The position numbers and the translations under genes were made by a program. Below, one piece after another: positions 46,850-54,844 of a DNA stretch of 64,000 nucleotides. Source of the DNA: Cellulomonas sp. APG4 (lineage in GTDB: Bacteria > Actinomycetota > Actinomycetes > Actinomycetales > Cellulomonadaceae). The notes below the pieces were generated by a model. The model searched no databases. It was not told the origin of the DNA and saw only the letters and a list, made by a program, of their open reading frames with translations. The stretch is taken from assembly GCF_009996735.1 (NCBI RefSeq), contig NZ_JAACYI010000007.1:81169-145168 (forward strand). The letters run 5' to 3'. The stretch's first letter is position 1, and each line of letters begins with the position of its first letter.

Positions 46850-47204
46850 GGAGTTGGCGGTCGCATGCCGCGCGTCCGGGCGTACGACGAGGTGTGGTGA
46901 ACTTGGCCCATGCTCGCACCGCACACTCTCCGCTCGACGACGGCTCGCACCGCTCGCCCGATGTGGATGACGTGTTGTTGCGGTGCGCCCCGGTGCTGTT
47001 GACCCCCGTCACCACGGCCGGCCACCGGCCCTGACCGAGGCCCTCGTCTGACGCACCGGCGTCACGGTCGCGCCCCCGCGGTCGTAGCCAGGCTGCGGCC
47101 TCGTCCCGCGCAGCGGTCTCCGCAGTCACCGCAGCCACTTCGGCTGCACGCCCGCGCCCCACCCCACCCGTCCCGCGCCCCCGGGCGCCCCTGGAAGGAT
47201 CCCG

Positions 47205-48059
47205 ATGAGCACCTCGCGCCTGTTCCCCGTTCGCGCCCGCACGGCGGCTGCCGTCCTGTCCGTGGCGGTCCTTGCCCTCACGGCCTGCTCCACCGACGCC
47301 GGCACCGCCGAGGCCGACGGTTCCGCGGAGCCCGCCCCCGCGGCCGGGGACGACACGTCCCTGACCGAGGTCCAGGAGCGCGGGACGATCACCGTCGGGA
47401 CGGAGGGCACCTACCGGCCCTTCACCTTCCACGAGGACGGCTCGGGCGACCTGACCGGCTACGACGTCGAGATCGTGACGGCGGTGGCCGAGGAGCTCGG
47501 ACTCGAGGTGGAGTTCGAGGAGACCCAGTGGGACGCCATCTTCGCCGGGCTCGAGGCCGGCCGCTTCGACGTCGTCGCGAACCAGGTGTCCATCACCCCC
47601 GAGCGCGAGGAGGCGTACACCTTCTCCGCGCCCTACACCGTCTCGACCGGTGTGGTCGTGGTCCCCGCCGACGACACGTCGATCAGCTCGTTCGACGACC
47701 TCAAGGGCAGGACCACGGCCCAGTCCCTGACCAGCAACTGGCACACGCTCGCCGAGGAGAGCGGCGCCGAGATCGAGGCGGTCGAGGGCTGGGCGCAGTC
47801 CGTGGCCCTCGTCGAGCAGGGGCGGGTCGACGCCACGATCAACGACAAGCTCACCTTCCTCGACTACGCCGCGAACAACGACGCCTCCGGCCTGAAGGTC
47901 GCGGCCGAGACCGAGGACCAGTCGCTGAGCGCCTTCGCCTTCCGCGACGGCAGCGACGCGCTGGCGGAGGCATTCGACGAGGCGCTGGCGACCCTCGCCG
48001 AGGACGGCACCCTGGCGGAGATCTCCGAGAAGTACTTCGGCGAGGATGTGTCGGGCTGA
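47205..48059 (+). CDS. Amino-acid (cystine-type) ABC transporter binding lipoprotein, second copy
   Basis: A 284-residue SBP family 3 lipoprotein (lipobox ALTACS, Cys about 27) closely similar along its length to the protein at 31,213 (shared GTEGTYRPF, ETQWDAIFAGLEAGRFDV, TAQSLTSNWH, EKYFGEDVSG). The gene has GGAAGGATCCCG upstream. Its permease gene is missing and only a broken ATPase scrap follows, so it is an orphan that may use the intact importer or act as a scavenging binder. Confidence 0.88.
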   Translation: MSTSRLFPVRARTAAAVLSVAVLALTACSTDAGTAEADGSAEPAPAAGDDTSLTEVQERGTITVGTEGTYRPFTFHEDGSGDLTGYDVEIVTAVAEELGLEVEFEETQWDAIFAGLEAGRFDVVANQVSITPEREEAYTFSAPYTVSTGVVVVPADDTSISSFDDLKGRTTAQSLTSNWHTLAEESGAEIEAVEGWAQSVALVEQGRVDATINDKLTFLDYAANNDASGLKVAAETEDQSLSAFAFRDGSDALAEAFDEALATLAEDGTLAEISEKYFGEDVSG

Positions 48060-48078
48060 GATGACTCAGCCCGCCTAG

Positions 48079-48277
48079 GACCTGGTCCTCGACTCGCTGG
48101 GCCCGGCTGGGCCATGGGTGTGATCGTGACCCACGAGCTCCAGTTCGCGCGACGTCGCGCACCAGGTCGCCTGCGTCGGCGGCGGGCCCATCGCCGAGCA
48201 CGGGCCCGCTGCCGAGGTGCTGCGTGAATCCGCGCGACGACCGCACCCTGCAGTTCGGGCACTGCCTCCTGCATTGA
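48079..48277 (+). pseudogene. Broken amino-acid ABC ATPase (C-terminal remnant)
   Basis: Three frames joined by two frameshifts read GVIVTHELQFAR, then DVAHQVACVGGGPIAEHGPAAEVLR, then NPRDDRTLQFGHCLLH and stop. This parallels MVIVTHELQFAREVAHEVAFIDGG...RDPREERTRQFVQRLLH of the intact ATPase at 32,719. With the orphan binding protein it shows that a second full importer stood here and lost its permease. Confidence 0.82.
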
Positions 48278-48333
48278 CCACTTCTTCAGGCAGTCTTCGC
48301 CGCACCGTGACAGCGCGGCTTCATCCTTGTGCG

Positions 48334-48744
48334 ATGTCGACCTCTGCAACCACAGTGTCGGTCCTGAGAGTGGACGGAGACGTCGCGCGCCGTGCTCGTC
48401 GAGGGCCGGCAACGTTCGTCACTGGTGGGCTCGGCGCCCTCGGAGGGATCGCCCCCCACATCCTCCACCACGCGGGGCCCCTTGTCGGCACCGCACTCGT
48501 GACCGGCGCAGGGGGCACCGCGCTCTTCGGGCTGCTGGGCCTGGTGCTCTCCGTGCCGATGCTCCTGCGCCTTCGACGACGCTTCGACAGCTGGTGGGCA
48601 CCGGCGGTCGCGCTCCTGGTCTTCACCGCCATGTTCGCCGTCTCGTCTCTTGTGATCGGACCACGGATCAGCGCGTCCGGCCCCGAGCCCGTCCAGCAGG
48701 AGCAGCAAGAGCACGACGAGCACCATGACGGCACGGACGGCTGA
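48334..48744 (+). CDS. Small membrane protein, unknown function
   Basis: A 136-residue protein with an Arg-rich first 35 residues, then three predicted helices (about 38-58, 63-85 with GTALFGLLGLVLSVPML, and 95-115). It ends in a Gln/Glu/His/Asp-rich tail (EQQEHDEHHDGTDG) that could bind metal. Similar small proteins occur near actinobacterial metal pumps, but I know of no function. ATG at 48334 has no strong ribosome site. Confidence 0.6.
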   Translation: MSTSATTVSVLRVDGDVARRARRGPATFVTGGLGALGGIAPHILHHAGPLVGTALVTGAGGTALFGLLGLVLSVPMLLRLRRRFDSWWAPAVALLVFTAMFAVSSLVIGPRISASGPEPVQQEQQEHDEHHDGTDG

Positions 48745-48996
48745 CGCTCTGGTCGAGCACCGGTCGCGCGGTGATCTTGATGAGCGATGGGATGCCGGGC
48801 CCCCGGCCCCGTCCGTCACCGTCGCATGAAGAACCAATGGTGATTCCGTTGCTTTCGGTGAGCAACGCTCGACCTACGGCCAGGATCGGGGGGTGCAACT
48901 GACAGCAGATCCGCCCCAGCTCTTCCTGGACCGAGGACGTGCTTCTCGAATCGCCGAGGCTCCTCCACGGCCGACAGCCTGCTCGCGCGATCACCG

Positions 48997-50232
48997 GTGA
49001 GATCACCTCGGTTCACGTCGCCCGGCCGGATCACCATCGTGTTGACCGCCGTCCTGCTCCCACTACTCGCGGCGACGGGGGCGGGACTGGTGTTGCTGTG
49101 GCCTACCGGCACTCCGCCTCAGACCGGCGTCGTCGCGACGGACGCCACGTACCCCGTCGGGCGCGTGATCGCGGCGACCACCGAGTCGTGCGCGGGCGAG
49201 AACGAGGACCGCCGACCGGACGGGGACATCCCGGACACTGTGGCGTGCACCCTCGTCACCGTCCGGGTCACCGGTGGAGACTCGGCGGGTCAGGAGGCGC
49301 GGGTCTGGGCCCCGGCGACCGTGCGTGTGGACGACGTGCCGCCAGGGACCGCAGTCGTGCTCGTGCAGTACCGAGCGCCCGACGGCGAGCCCGAGGGCTG
49401 GGCGTGGTTCGACTACTCCCGGACCGTGCCGCTCGGGGCACTCACCGTTGCCTTCGCGCTCATGGTCACCGCGGTCGCCGGCCTGCGTGGGATCCGTGCC
49501 CTCGTCGGACTCGCGGTGGCTGGTCTCGTCATCGCAGTCTTCATGCTCCCAGCGCTCCTCGAAGGCAAGGACGCCCTAGCGGTGGGCCTCGTCGGCTCTT
49601 CGGCGATCATGTTCGTCGTCCTGTACATGGCCCACGGCTTCTCAAAGCGCTCGACCACGGCTCTGCTCGGAACCTTCGCCGGCTTGGCGATGACCGTCGT
49701 GCTCGGAGTCGTCGCTGCGAGGACCGCGCACCTCACCGGAATCTCGACCGAGGAGAACTATCGGTTGGCGATGCTGACCGGACGGCTCGGAGGCGATGCT
49801 CTGCGCGGGCTCTTCCTCGCCGGGGTCACCCTGGCCGGCCTCGGGGTGCTCAATGACGTCACAGTGACGCAGGCCTCGGCCGTGTGGGAGCTGCGCGACG
49901 CCGACCCCACCGCGAGCCGACGTCGCCTCTTCTCCCAGGCCATGCGGATCGGTCGCGATCACATCGCCTCGGCCGTCTACACGATTGCGTTCGCCTACGC
50001 AGGCGCCGCCCTGCCCGTGCTCCTGCTCCTCGAGGTCTACAAGAGCCCTCTCTACCAAACGATCAGCAGTGGCGAGTTCGCCGAGGAGATCGCCCGGACC
50101 CTCGTCGGATCGATCGGCCTTGTCCTGGCGATTCCCTTGACCACCCTGATCGCCGTCATGGTGGCGACCGCAGAGCCGGTGCGCCGTCGTCACGCGGCAG
50201 CCGTCCCCCGTGCGCACGCACACGCACACTGA
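48997..50232 (+). CDS. YibE/F-family membrane protein
   Basis: A 411-residue protein. A first helix (about 12-34) and a soluble extracytoplasmic domain of about 110 residues are followed by seven or so helices carrying the YibE/F core: LLGTFAGLAMTVVLG, GVLNDVTVTQASAVWELR (family hallmark), IGRDHIASAVYTIAFAYAGAALP. The tail is His-rich (RAHAHAH). The family is an uncharacterised permease-like group. GTG at 48997 is the first in-frame start after the upstream gap. A relic of a similar gene marks the island's left end. Confidence 0.87.
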   Translation: MRSPRFTSPGRITIVLTAVLLPLLAATGAGLVLLWPTGTPPQTGVVATDATYPVGRVIAATTESCAGENEDRRPDGDIPDTVACTLVTVRVTGGDSAGQEARVWAPATVRVDDVPPGTAVVLVQYRAPDGEPEGWAWFDYSRTVPLGALTVAFALMVTAVAGLRGIRALVGLAVAGLVIAVFMLPALLEGKDALAVGLVGSSAIMFVVLYMAHGFSKRSTTALLGTFAGLAMTVVLGVVAARTAHLTGISTEENYRLAMLTGRLGGDALRGLFLAGVTLAGLGVLNDVTVTQASAVWELRDADPTASRRRLFSQAMRIGRDHIASAVYTIAFAYAGAALPVLLLLEVYKSPLYQTISSGEFAEEIARTLVGSIGLVLAIPLTTLIAVMVATAEPVRRRHAAAVPRAHAHAH

Positions 50233-50317
50233 CGCCTACCCGCGGAGCCGAACTCGGCGCACCGTCCCGTGAGCGGCATGGGTCCACCACGGTTCAGCGT
50301 GAGGATAGTGACACTCT

Positions 50318-50334
50318 TTCATCAAACCTTCATC
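50318..50334. promoter_or_regulatory. Direct repeat TTCATC-n5-TTCATC
   Basis: Two exact TTCATC hexamers 11 bases apart, about 90 bases upstream of the DUF305 gene. Same hexamer and spacing as the pair at 46,833 (opposite orientation); candidate site for the island's OmpR-type regulator. Confidence 0.5.
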
Positions 50335-50419
50335 GCAGGCTGAGGAAGTACTCGCCGTGGTGACGCAAGGTGGTGTGTGCGCCGCCTTGAGCGGTACGTC
50401 GAGACACCTGGGAGTCACT

Positions 50420-51034
50420 GTGAAGAACCTGCGAACTGCCGCTACCGCCTCCGTTGCGGCGGTGGCCCTTGGCCTGACACTGGCCGCGTGCGGCGGGTCG
50501 GACGATGCCCCGGCGAACACCGAGGCCGCCTCGACGAGTGCGAGCGGCGAGGGTGCGACGGTGCACAACGACGCCGACACCGAGTTCGCGCAGATGATGA
50601 TCGTGCACCACGAAGGTGCGATCGAGATGGCTGACCTGGCTGTGGCCCAGGGGTCGTCCTCGGAGGTGCGCGAGCTGGGTGAGCGCATCTCGGGGGCCCA
50701 GGACCCTGAGATCGATCTGATGACGTCGTGGCTGGAGGCCTGGGGGGAGGACCTCCCTGTCGACGCCGAGATGGGCGGCATGGACCACGGGGCCATGGAG
50801 ATGGACGGCATGGACCAGGAGGCCACGATGGACGAGCTCGTGGGCCTCACCGGGGAGGAGTTCGACCGTCGGTTCCTCGAGCTCATGGTCGAGCACCACG
50901 CGGGCGCGGTCGAAATGGCCGAAGAGCACATGACGGCCGGGGAGAACGCTGAGGCGGTCGAGCTGTCGGACACGATCATCGAGGACCAGACGGCGGAGAT
51001 CGCCGAGATGGAGGACCTCCTGGCGGCTCGGTGA
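50420..51034 (+). CDS. DUF305 lipoprotein (copper-associated)
   Basis: A 204-residue lipoprotein: signal ending LTLAACGGS (lipid Cys about 25), then two DUF305 (ferritin-like) halves, each with a His pair: FAQMMIVHHEGAIEMADLA and FLELMVEHHAGAVEMAEEH. A Met/His-rich loop joins them (MGGMDHGAMEMDGMDQ). DUF305 proteins are typical of copper clusters and probably bind copper outside the membrane. GTG at 50420 has GGGAGT upstream. Confidence 0.9.
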   Translation: MKNLRTAATASVAAVALGLTLAACGGSDDAPANTEAASTSASGEGATVHNDADTEFAQMMIVHHEGAIEMADLAVAQGSSSEVRELGERISGAQDPEIDLMTSWLEAWGEDLPVDAEMGGMDHGAMEMDGMDQEATMDELVGLTGEEFDRRFLELMVEHHAGAVEMAEEHMTAGENAEAVELSDTIIEDQTAEIAEMEDLLAAR

Positions 51035-51241
51035 GTCCCTCCTGAGACATGTGAGATACCCGCTCCGGGGTGGTCCCGGGCGGGCACCTCGCGTGCCGAG
51101 CCGCCCACGGGCTGCTTCTTCATCAAAGAGTGACCGCGCGTCCGTGGGCTCTTGATGGGCACCGTCGAGGCTGGGGTGGTCCGCAGACGACGACGGGTGC
51201 CTCTCGGCACGACGTCGGGCGACTCCTAGTGGTAGGGACTC

Positions 51242-52030
51242 ATGCAGCCAGTTCTGTTCTCCGTTCTCGGGCTCGACATCCAGACCTACGGTCTGAGCAA
51301 GGCGGCGGCTGCCTTGGTCGCGGCCTTCCTGCTCGGACGGGCGTTCCACAGGAGGGGTCTGGCGAAGGACTCTGCCCATGCGCTGGTCATGTGGGCCACG
51401 GTGTGGGGCTTCGCGGCCGCCAAGGTGTACTACCTGCTTGAGCAGTTGCCCACGATCACCGCGCACGACCTCGGCGGGATGGGCTTCACCTGGTTCGGTG
51501 GACTGATCGGCGGGGTGGGTGCGGCGCTGGTGATCATCCGGCGACATCACCTACCCCTGGGCCTGGTCGCCGGCCTCGCGGCGATCCCGCTGACGGTCGC
51601 CTACGGGATCGGCCGCCTCGGGTGCCTGCTCTCGGGTGACGGCACGTACGGCCGCCCGAGCGACCTGCCGTGGGCCATGTCCTTCCCGAACGGCGTGGTC
51701 GCCACCGACGTCCCGGTGCACCCGACCCCCCTCTACGAGGCCCTCGCGGCCGGGATCATCGCCCTCGTGCTGTGGCGGCTCGCACGTCACCTCGCTCCCG
51801 CTGCCCTCTTCGGCGCCTACCTGGTCCTGAGCGGGGTCGCGCGACTCCTCGTGGAGTTCCTGCGGATCAACGAGCCCGCCTTCCTGGGCCTGACCCAGCC
51901 GCAGCTCTGGTCGGTCCTGAGCATCGTCCTCGGCGCGCTCCTCGTCGTCCGGGTCACGGCGGCGGGCACGGCGCCGGCCGCTCGGCCCGTCGAGGAGGTC
52001 CCTGCCGCCACCGCGCACGCGCCGAGCTGA
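51242..52030 (+). CDS. lgt: Prolipoprotein diacylglyceryl transferase
   Basis: A 262-residue seven-helix protein with the Lgt motifs: TWFGGLIGG (place of the catalytic HGG/YGG loop), YGIGRLGCLLSGDGTYGRP (GRxGxxxxG core), VHPTPLYEAL and a late LVEFLRINEPAF. It transfers diacylglycerol to the Cys of lipoproteins such as the DUF305 protein just upstream. It has Phe where many Lgts have His or Tyr. ATG at 51242 lies about 200 bases after the DUF305 stop; TTCTTCATC occurs at 51,116-51,124. A second, unusual Lgt-like protein is at 33,805. Confidence 0.88.
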   Translation: MQPVLFSVLGLDIQTYGLSKAAAALVAAFLLGRAFHRRGLAKDSAHALVMWATVWGFAAAKVYYLLEQLPTITAHDLGGMGFTWFGGLIGGVGAALVIIRRHHLPLGLVAGLAAIPLTVAYGIGRLGCLLSGDGTYGRPSDLPWAMSFPNGVVATDVPVHPTPLYEALAAGIIALVLWRLARHLAPAALFGAYLVLSGVARLLVEFLRINEPAFLGLTQPQLWSVLSIVLGALLVVRVTAAGTAPAARPVEEVPAATAHAPS

Positions 52031-52040
52031 CGTACAGTGG

Positions 52041-52056
52041 ATACCCCCGGAGGTAT
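52041..52056. promoter_or_regulatory. CsoR-type operator before the SHOCT-multicopper oxidase operon
   Basis: ATACCCCC-GGAGGTAT is an inverted repeat with one mismatch (core ATACC...GGTAT), like the site at 46,773. It lies 44 bases upstream of the SHOCT gene start and between it and the lgt stop. Confidence 0.65.
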
Positions 52057-52099
52057 GTGTCGCCGGGTTGTCATCGATGACCGAGGAGAGGGGCGTTCC

Positions 52100-52381
52100 G
52101 TGGACGTGATGATGAGGTCCTGGAACGGGATGGGCATGGGCATGGGCATGGGGATGGGGTGGAGCTGGGTCTTCGGGCTCTTGCTCCTGGCCGGTGTCGT
52201 CACGCTCGTCGTCCTCCTCGTGCGGCTGACGGTCGACGGTGGCCGTCGTCGGGGCGAGCACCCGGGGCCCGGCGCGGCTCAGAGCCGTGCACGAGAGGTC
52301 CTCGACGAGCGCTACGCCCGCGGTGAGATCGACAGCGCGGAGTACGAGGAGCGCCTGCGGACCCTGCGGCGCGACCCGTAG
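52100..52381 (+). CDS. SHOCT-domain membrane protein with Met-Gly repeat
   Basis: A 93-residue protein. A Gly-Met run (NGMGMGMGMGMGWSW, about 10-24) leads into one transmembrane helix (to about 45). The C-terminus is a SHOCT domain (EVLDERYARGEIDSAEYEERLRTL; key RYARGEI and EYEERL). GTG at 52100 has GGAGAGGGG upstream. Its TAG overlaps the oxidase GTG by one base (TAGTG). The Met repeat may hold Cu(I) at the membrane face. Confidence 0.82.
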   Translation: MDVMMRSWNGMGMGMGMGMGWSWVFGLLLLAGVVTLVVLLVRLTVDGGRRRGEHPGPGAAQSRAREVLDERYARGEIDSAEYEERLRTLRRDP

Positions 52382-53883
52382 TGGAGCCGCTCACCCGACG
52401 GCAGGTGCTGCAGATCGGCGCCCTGGGCGGGCTGGGGGTGGTCGTCGGCGGCACCGGGCTCGCCCGGGTCGGCGCTCCGTGGACCCCGCGCCGTACCGCC
52501 CCGGGCTCCGTGGCGGGTTCGGCCGGGCAGGAGCTCGTGGAGCCCGAGGTGCTGCGCAGCACGGACGGGCGGCTCCGGGTCCGGCTCGTCGCGCAGGAGC
52601 AGGACGTCGTCGTGGCGGGCCGCCGGGCTCGTGTGCTCGCCTACAACGGGAGCGTGCCGGGGCAGACCTGGCGGGTGGGGCCCGGTGACCGGATCGACGT
52701 GCGGCTGGAGAACCGCCTCGAGACGCCGACGAACCTGCACACCCACGGCCTGCACGTGTCCCCGCAGGGCAGCTCGGACAACGCCCTGCTGAGCATCGGT
52801 CCAGGGGAGACCTTCGACTACACCTTCGAGCTGCCGCGTGACCACCCCACGGGGGTGTTCTGGTACCACCCGCACCGGCACGGGTACGTCGCCGACCAGG
52901 TCTTCGCAGGCATGTACGGCGCCATGGTCGTGGAGGACGACGACGTCGACGTGGCCCGCGAACGCGTCCTGGTGGTCTCCGACATCTCCCTGACCCCCGA
53001 CGGCGCCGTCCGCGGCATCACCCCACAGGAGCGGATGGCCGGGCGCGAGGGAGACCTCGTGCTGGTCAACGGTCAGGTCCGCCCGGAGATCTCTGCACGC
53101 CCCGGGGAGCAGGAACGCTGGCGCGTGGTCAACGCCTGCACCTCCCGGTACCTGCGCCTGGCGCTGCCCGGGCAACAGCTCCGGCTCCTCGGGATCGACT
53201 CCGGTCACGAGGCGGCCCCGCGCGAGGTGGACGACGTGGTCCTCGCACCGGGCAACCGCGCCGACCTCCTGGTCGCCATGAGCCCGGGCACCGGTGAGCT
53301 ACGCACGCTGGGCTACGACCGCGGCGAGGCGATGATGGGCATGATGTCCGGGCAGGACCTGTCCGGCCCCCGGACGCTGGCGACCGTGACGGTGACCGGT
53401 GCCGCCGCCGACGCCGCCCGTCCCGGCGACCCCGTGCGCCCCGCCCGCCAGGACGCGGAGCCCGACCTGCGGCCGAGCCGGGTCGACGCCCACCGCGAGA
53501 TCACCTTCACCATGGGCGGGATGGGTGGCATGGGTGGCATGGGCGGCATGGGTGGCATGGCGTTCGGCTTCGACGACCGGGCCTTCGACCCCGAGCGCAT
53601 CGACCAACGGGTCGTGACCGACTCGGTCGAGGAGTGGACGATCCGCAACCCCACACCCATGAACCACCCCTTCCACCTCCACGTATGGCCCATGCAGCTG
53701 ACCGCGGTTAACGGCACCACCCTCACGGACCCGACGTGGCGCGACGTGGTCGACGTCCCCGCCGGTGGCCACGTCGTCGTCCGCATCCGGTTCGCCACCT
53801 TCCCCGGCACCACCGTCTACCACTGCCACATCCTCGACCATGAGGACGTCGGGATGATGGGCATCGTCGCAGCCGCGAACTGA
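52381..53883 (+). CDS. Multicopper oxidase (CueO/laccase-like)
   Basis: A 500-residue exported oxidase. It starts with a twin-arginine-like signal (TRRQVLQIGALGGLGVVVGG). The four copper-ligand sets are complete: HTHGLH (about 120-125), WYHPHRHG (about 162), NHPFHLHVWPMQ and YHCHILDHEDVGMM with the axial Met. A Met/Gly repeat (GGMGGMGGMGGMGGM, about 380-395) resembles the Met-rich copper-binding insert of CueO. It probably oxidises Cu(I) to less toxic Cu(II) outside the membrane. Confidence 0.93.
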   Translation: MEPLTRRQVLQIGALGGLGVVVGGTGLARVGAPWTPRRTAPGSVAGSAGQELVEPEVLRSTDGRLRVRLVAQEQDVVVAGRRARVLAYNGSVPGQTWRVGPGDRIDVRLENRLETPTNLHTHGLHVSPQGSSDNALLSIGPGETFDYTFELPRDHPTGVFWYHPHRHGYVADQVFAGMYGAMVVEDDDVDVARERVLVVSDISLTPDGAVRGITPQERMAGREGDLVLVNGQVRPEISARPGEQERWRVVNACTSRYLRLALPGQQLRLLGIDSGHEAAPREVDDVVLAPGNRADLLVAMSPGTGELRTLGYDRGEAMMGMMSGQDLSGPRTLATVTVTGAAADAARPGDPVRPARQDAEPDLRPSRVDAHREITFTMGGMGGMGGMGGMGGMAFGFDDRAFDPERIDQRVVTDSVEEWTIRNPTPMNHPFHLHVWPMQLTAVNGTTLTDPTWRDVVDVPAGGHVVVRIRFATFPGTTVYHCHILDHEDVGMMGIVAAAN

Positions 53884-53954
53884 GCCGGCTGCGAGGCCGG
53901 TGGGCAGGCCGGATGCCCTGCGCCGACCAGCACCGAGGACAGTGACAAGACGAC

Positions 53955-53987
53955 GCGGCCCGGTCACCGTGATGGGGACCGGGCCGC
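53955..53987 (+). terminator. Terminator after the multicopper oxidase
   Basis: GCGGCCCGGTC and GACCGGGCCGC form a perfect 11-bp stem with an 11-base loop, 71 bases after the oxidase stop. It can also serve the small leftward peptide gene that ends at 54,007. Confidence 0.75.
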
Positions 53988-54006
53988 GATCGTCTCGGGC
54001 AGTGGC

Positions 54007-54159
54007 TCAGGCGGTCGTGGTCTCCCCACTGCGATGGGCGCACTGATGTTCTGCTCGGGGCAGCTCAGCGACGGTCGGGGCCGCGGCGTCCGTCTGCGTC
54101 GAGGACCCGCTGCGACAGCACTGGTCCTGCGCGCCGCTCTCCTGGCAACAACCACTCAT
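54007..54159 (-). CDS. 50-residue Cys-rich peptide, candidate metal-binding
   Basis: A short gene with strong signals: AGAGGAG lies 7 bases before its ATG. The product begins MSGCCQESGAQDQCCRSG, with two Cys-Cys pairs, and near the end has AEHQCAHRSG, with His-x-x-Cys... giving five Cys and two His in 50 residues. No membrane segment. The layout looks like a small soluble Cu(I)/thiol-reactive peptide or metallothionein-like factor; I do not recognise a family. It lies directly downstream of the redoxin gene (58 bases apart), on the same strand, so it may be the last gene of the CcdA-thioredoxin operon or have its own promoter. Confidence 0.65.
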   Translation of the reverse strand: MSGCCQESGAQDQCCRSGSSTQTDAAAPTVAELPRAEHQCAHRSGETTTA

Positions 54160-54217
54160 CGTCACTCCTCTTCTCGGGTCGTGCTCTCTGACATCAGGTG
54201 AGATGTTCGCGCTCTAC

Positions 54218-54844
54218 CTAGAGCCTGCTCAGCGCCTCGTCCAGGAGGTCCTCCGGGTCGAGCCACATCGAGGGGTAGTTGCCGTACCACTGCTGGACGC
54301 CTTCGGCGTCGATGAGGACGAAGCCGTGCCCGGGCAGGCCTTCGTGCATCCCGCTGCCCAGGGTTCCGTAGGCGTCCGAGACCTCGCCGTCGTCCAGGAG
54401 GAAGGGGGCGCTCACCCCCAGTCGCTCACGCTCGGCGTTGATGTGCTCGGCGGTGTTCATCACGATCGGGAGGACGGTGATATCGGCCTCGGCGAAGCCC
54501 GGTTCCTTCTCGATCTCTGCCATCTGCAGCAGGCAGGAGTCGCAGCCCGCGCCCTCGTTGAAGTAGAGGATCACCGGTGAGCCGCGCAGGGAGGACAGGG
54601 AGACGGTGCGACCGTCCGAGGTAGGAAGCGTGAACTCCGGGGCGACTCGTGTGTCCGCGGAGACCGCGGGCCGAGAGCCGAGCAGGCCGGCGGTCACGAG
54701 GGTCACGACGACCAGGAGTCCGGCTGCCCACGCCGCGAGGCCGATGCGTCGGCGTCGAGCCTCGGTCTTGCCCTGCTCCTTCTTGACCTCGTCGAGCACG
54801 TGCTGGCGTTCGGCGAGGCGACGGGTGGCGGATCCTGAGGTCAT
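54218..54844 (-). CDS. Membrane-anchored redoxin (thioredoxin-fold)
   Basis: A 208-residue protein: a charged N-terminus, one anchor helix (about 36-56) and an extracytoplasmic AhpC/TSA-like thioredoxin fold with APEFTLPTSDGRTVSLSSLRG and the active site GAGCDSC (Cys 101 and 104), then GFVLIDAEGVQQWYG. It would receive electrons from the CcdA protein encoded just upstream (four-base overlap) and reduce thiols or peroxides outside the membrane, where Cu causes disulfide stress. Confidence 0.85.
   Translation of the reverse strand: MTSGSATRRLAERQHVLDEVKKEQGKTEARRRRIGLAAWAAGLLVVVTLVTAGLLGSRPAVSADTRVAPEFTLPTSDGRTVSLSSLRGSPVILYFNEGAGCDSCLLQMAEIEKEPGFAEADITVLPIVMNTAEHINAERERLGVSAPFLLDDGEVSDAYGTLGSGMHEGLPGHGFVLIDAEGVQQWYGNYPSMWLDPEDLLDEALSRL

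Larger units (their letters stand above)
46759..47204. other. Divergent intergenic region with metal-regulatory sites
   Basis: A 446-base gap without a supported gene. On its left side are a CsoR-like inverted repeat and an 11-bp-spaced direct repeat serving the leftward HMA-ATPase operon. The right 270 bases lead into the binding-protein gene, with GGAAGGATCCCG before its ATG; I see no clear riboswitch. Confidence 0.55.

Noticed and set aside
46759..47025. Longer start for the HMA chaperone (frame open to 47,025)
   Set aside because: The extension has no HMA similarity, spans the CsoR-type operator, and the GTG at 46,758 has a well-placed GGAGG.
46930..47200. Possible riboswitch or T-box in the leader of the second cystine-type binding protein
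   Set aside because: No conserved motif or clear specifier stem could be drawn by eye, and the leader of the first copy at 30.9-31.2 kb shares only short stretches.
53513..53565. Short tandem repeat of GGCATGGGTG type
   Set aside because: Not a CRISPR or satellite: it is the coding sequence for the Met-Gly repeat of the multicopper oxidase.
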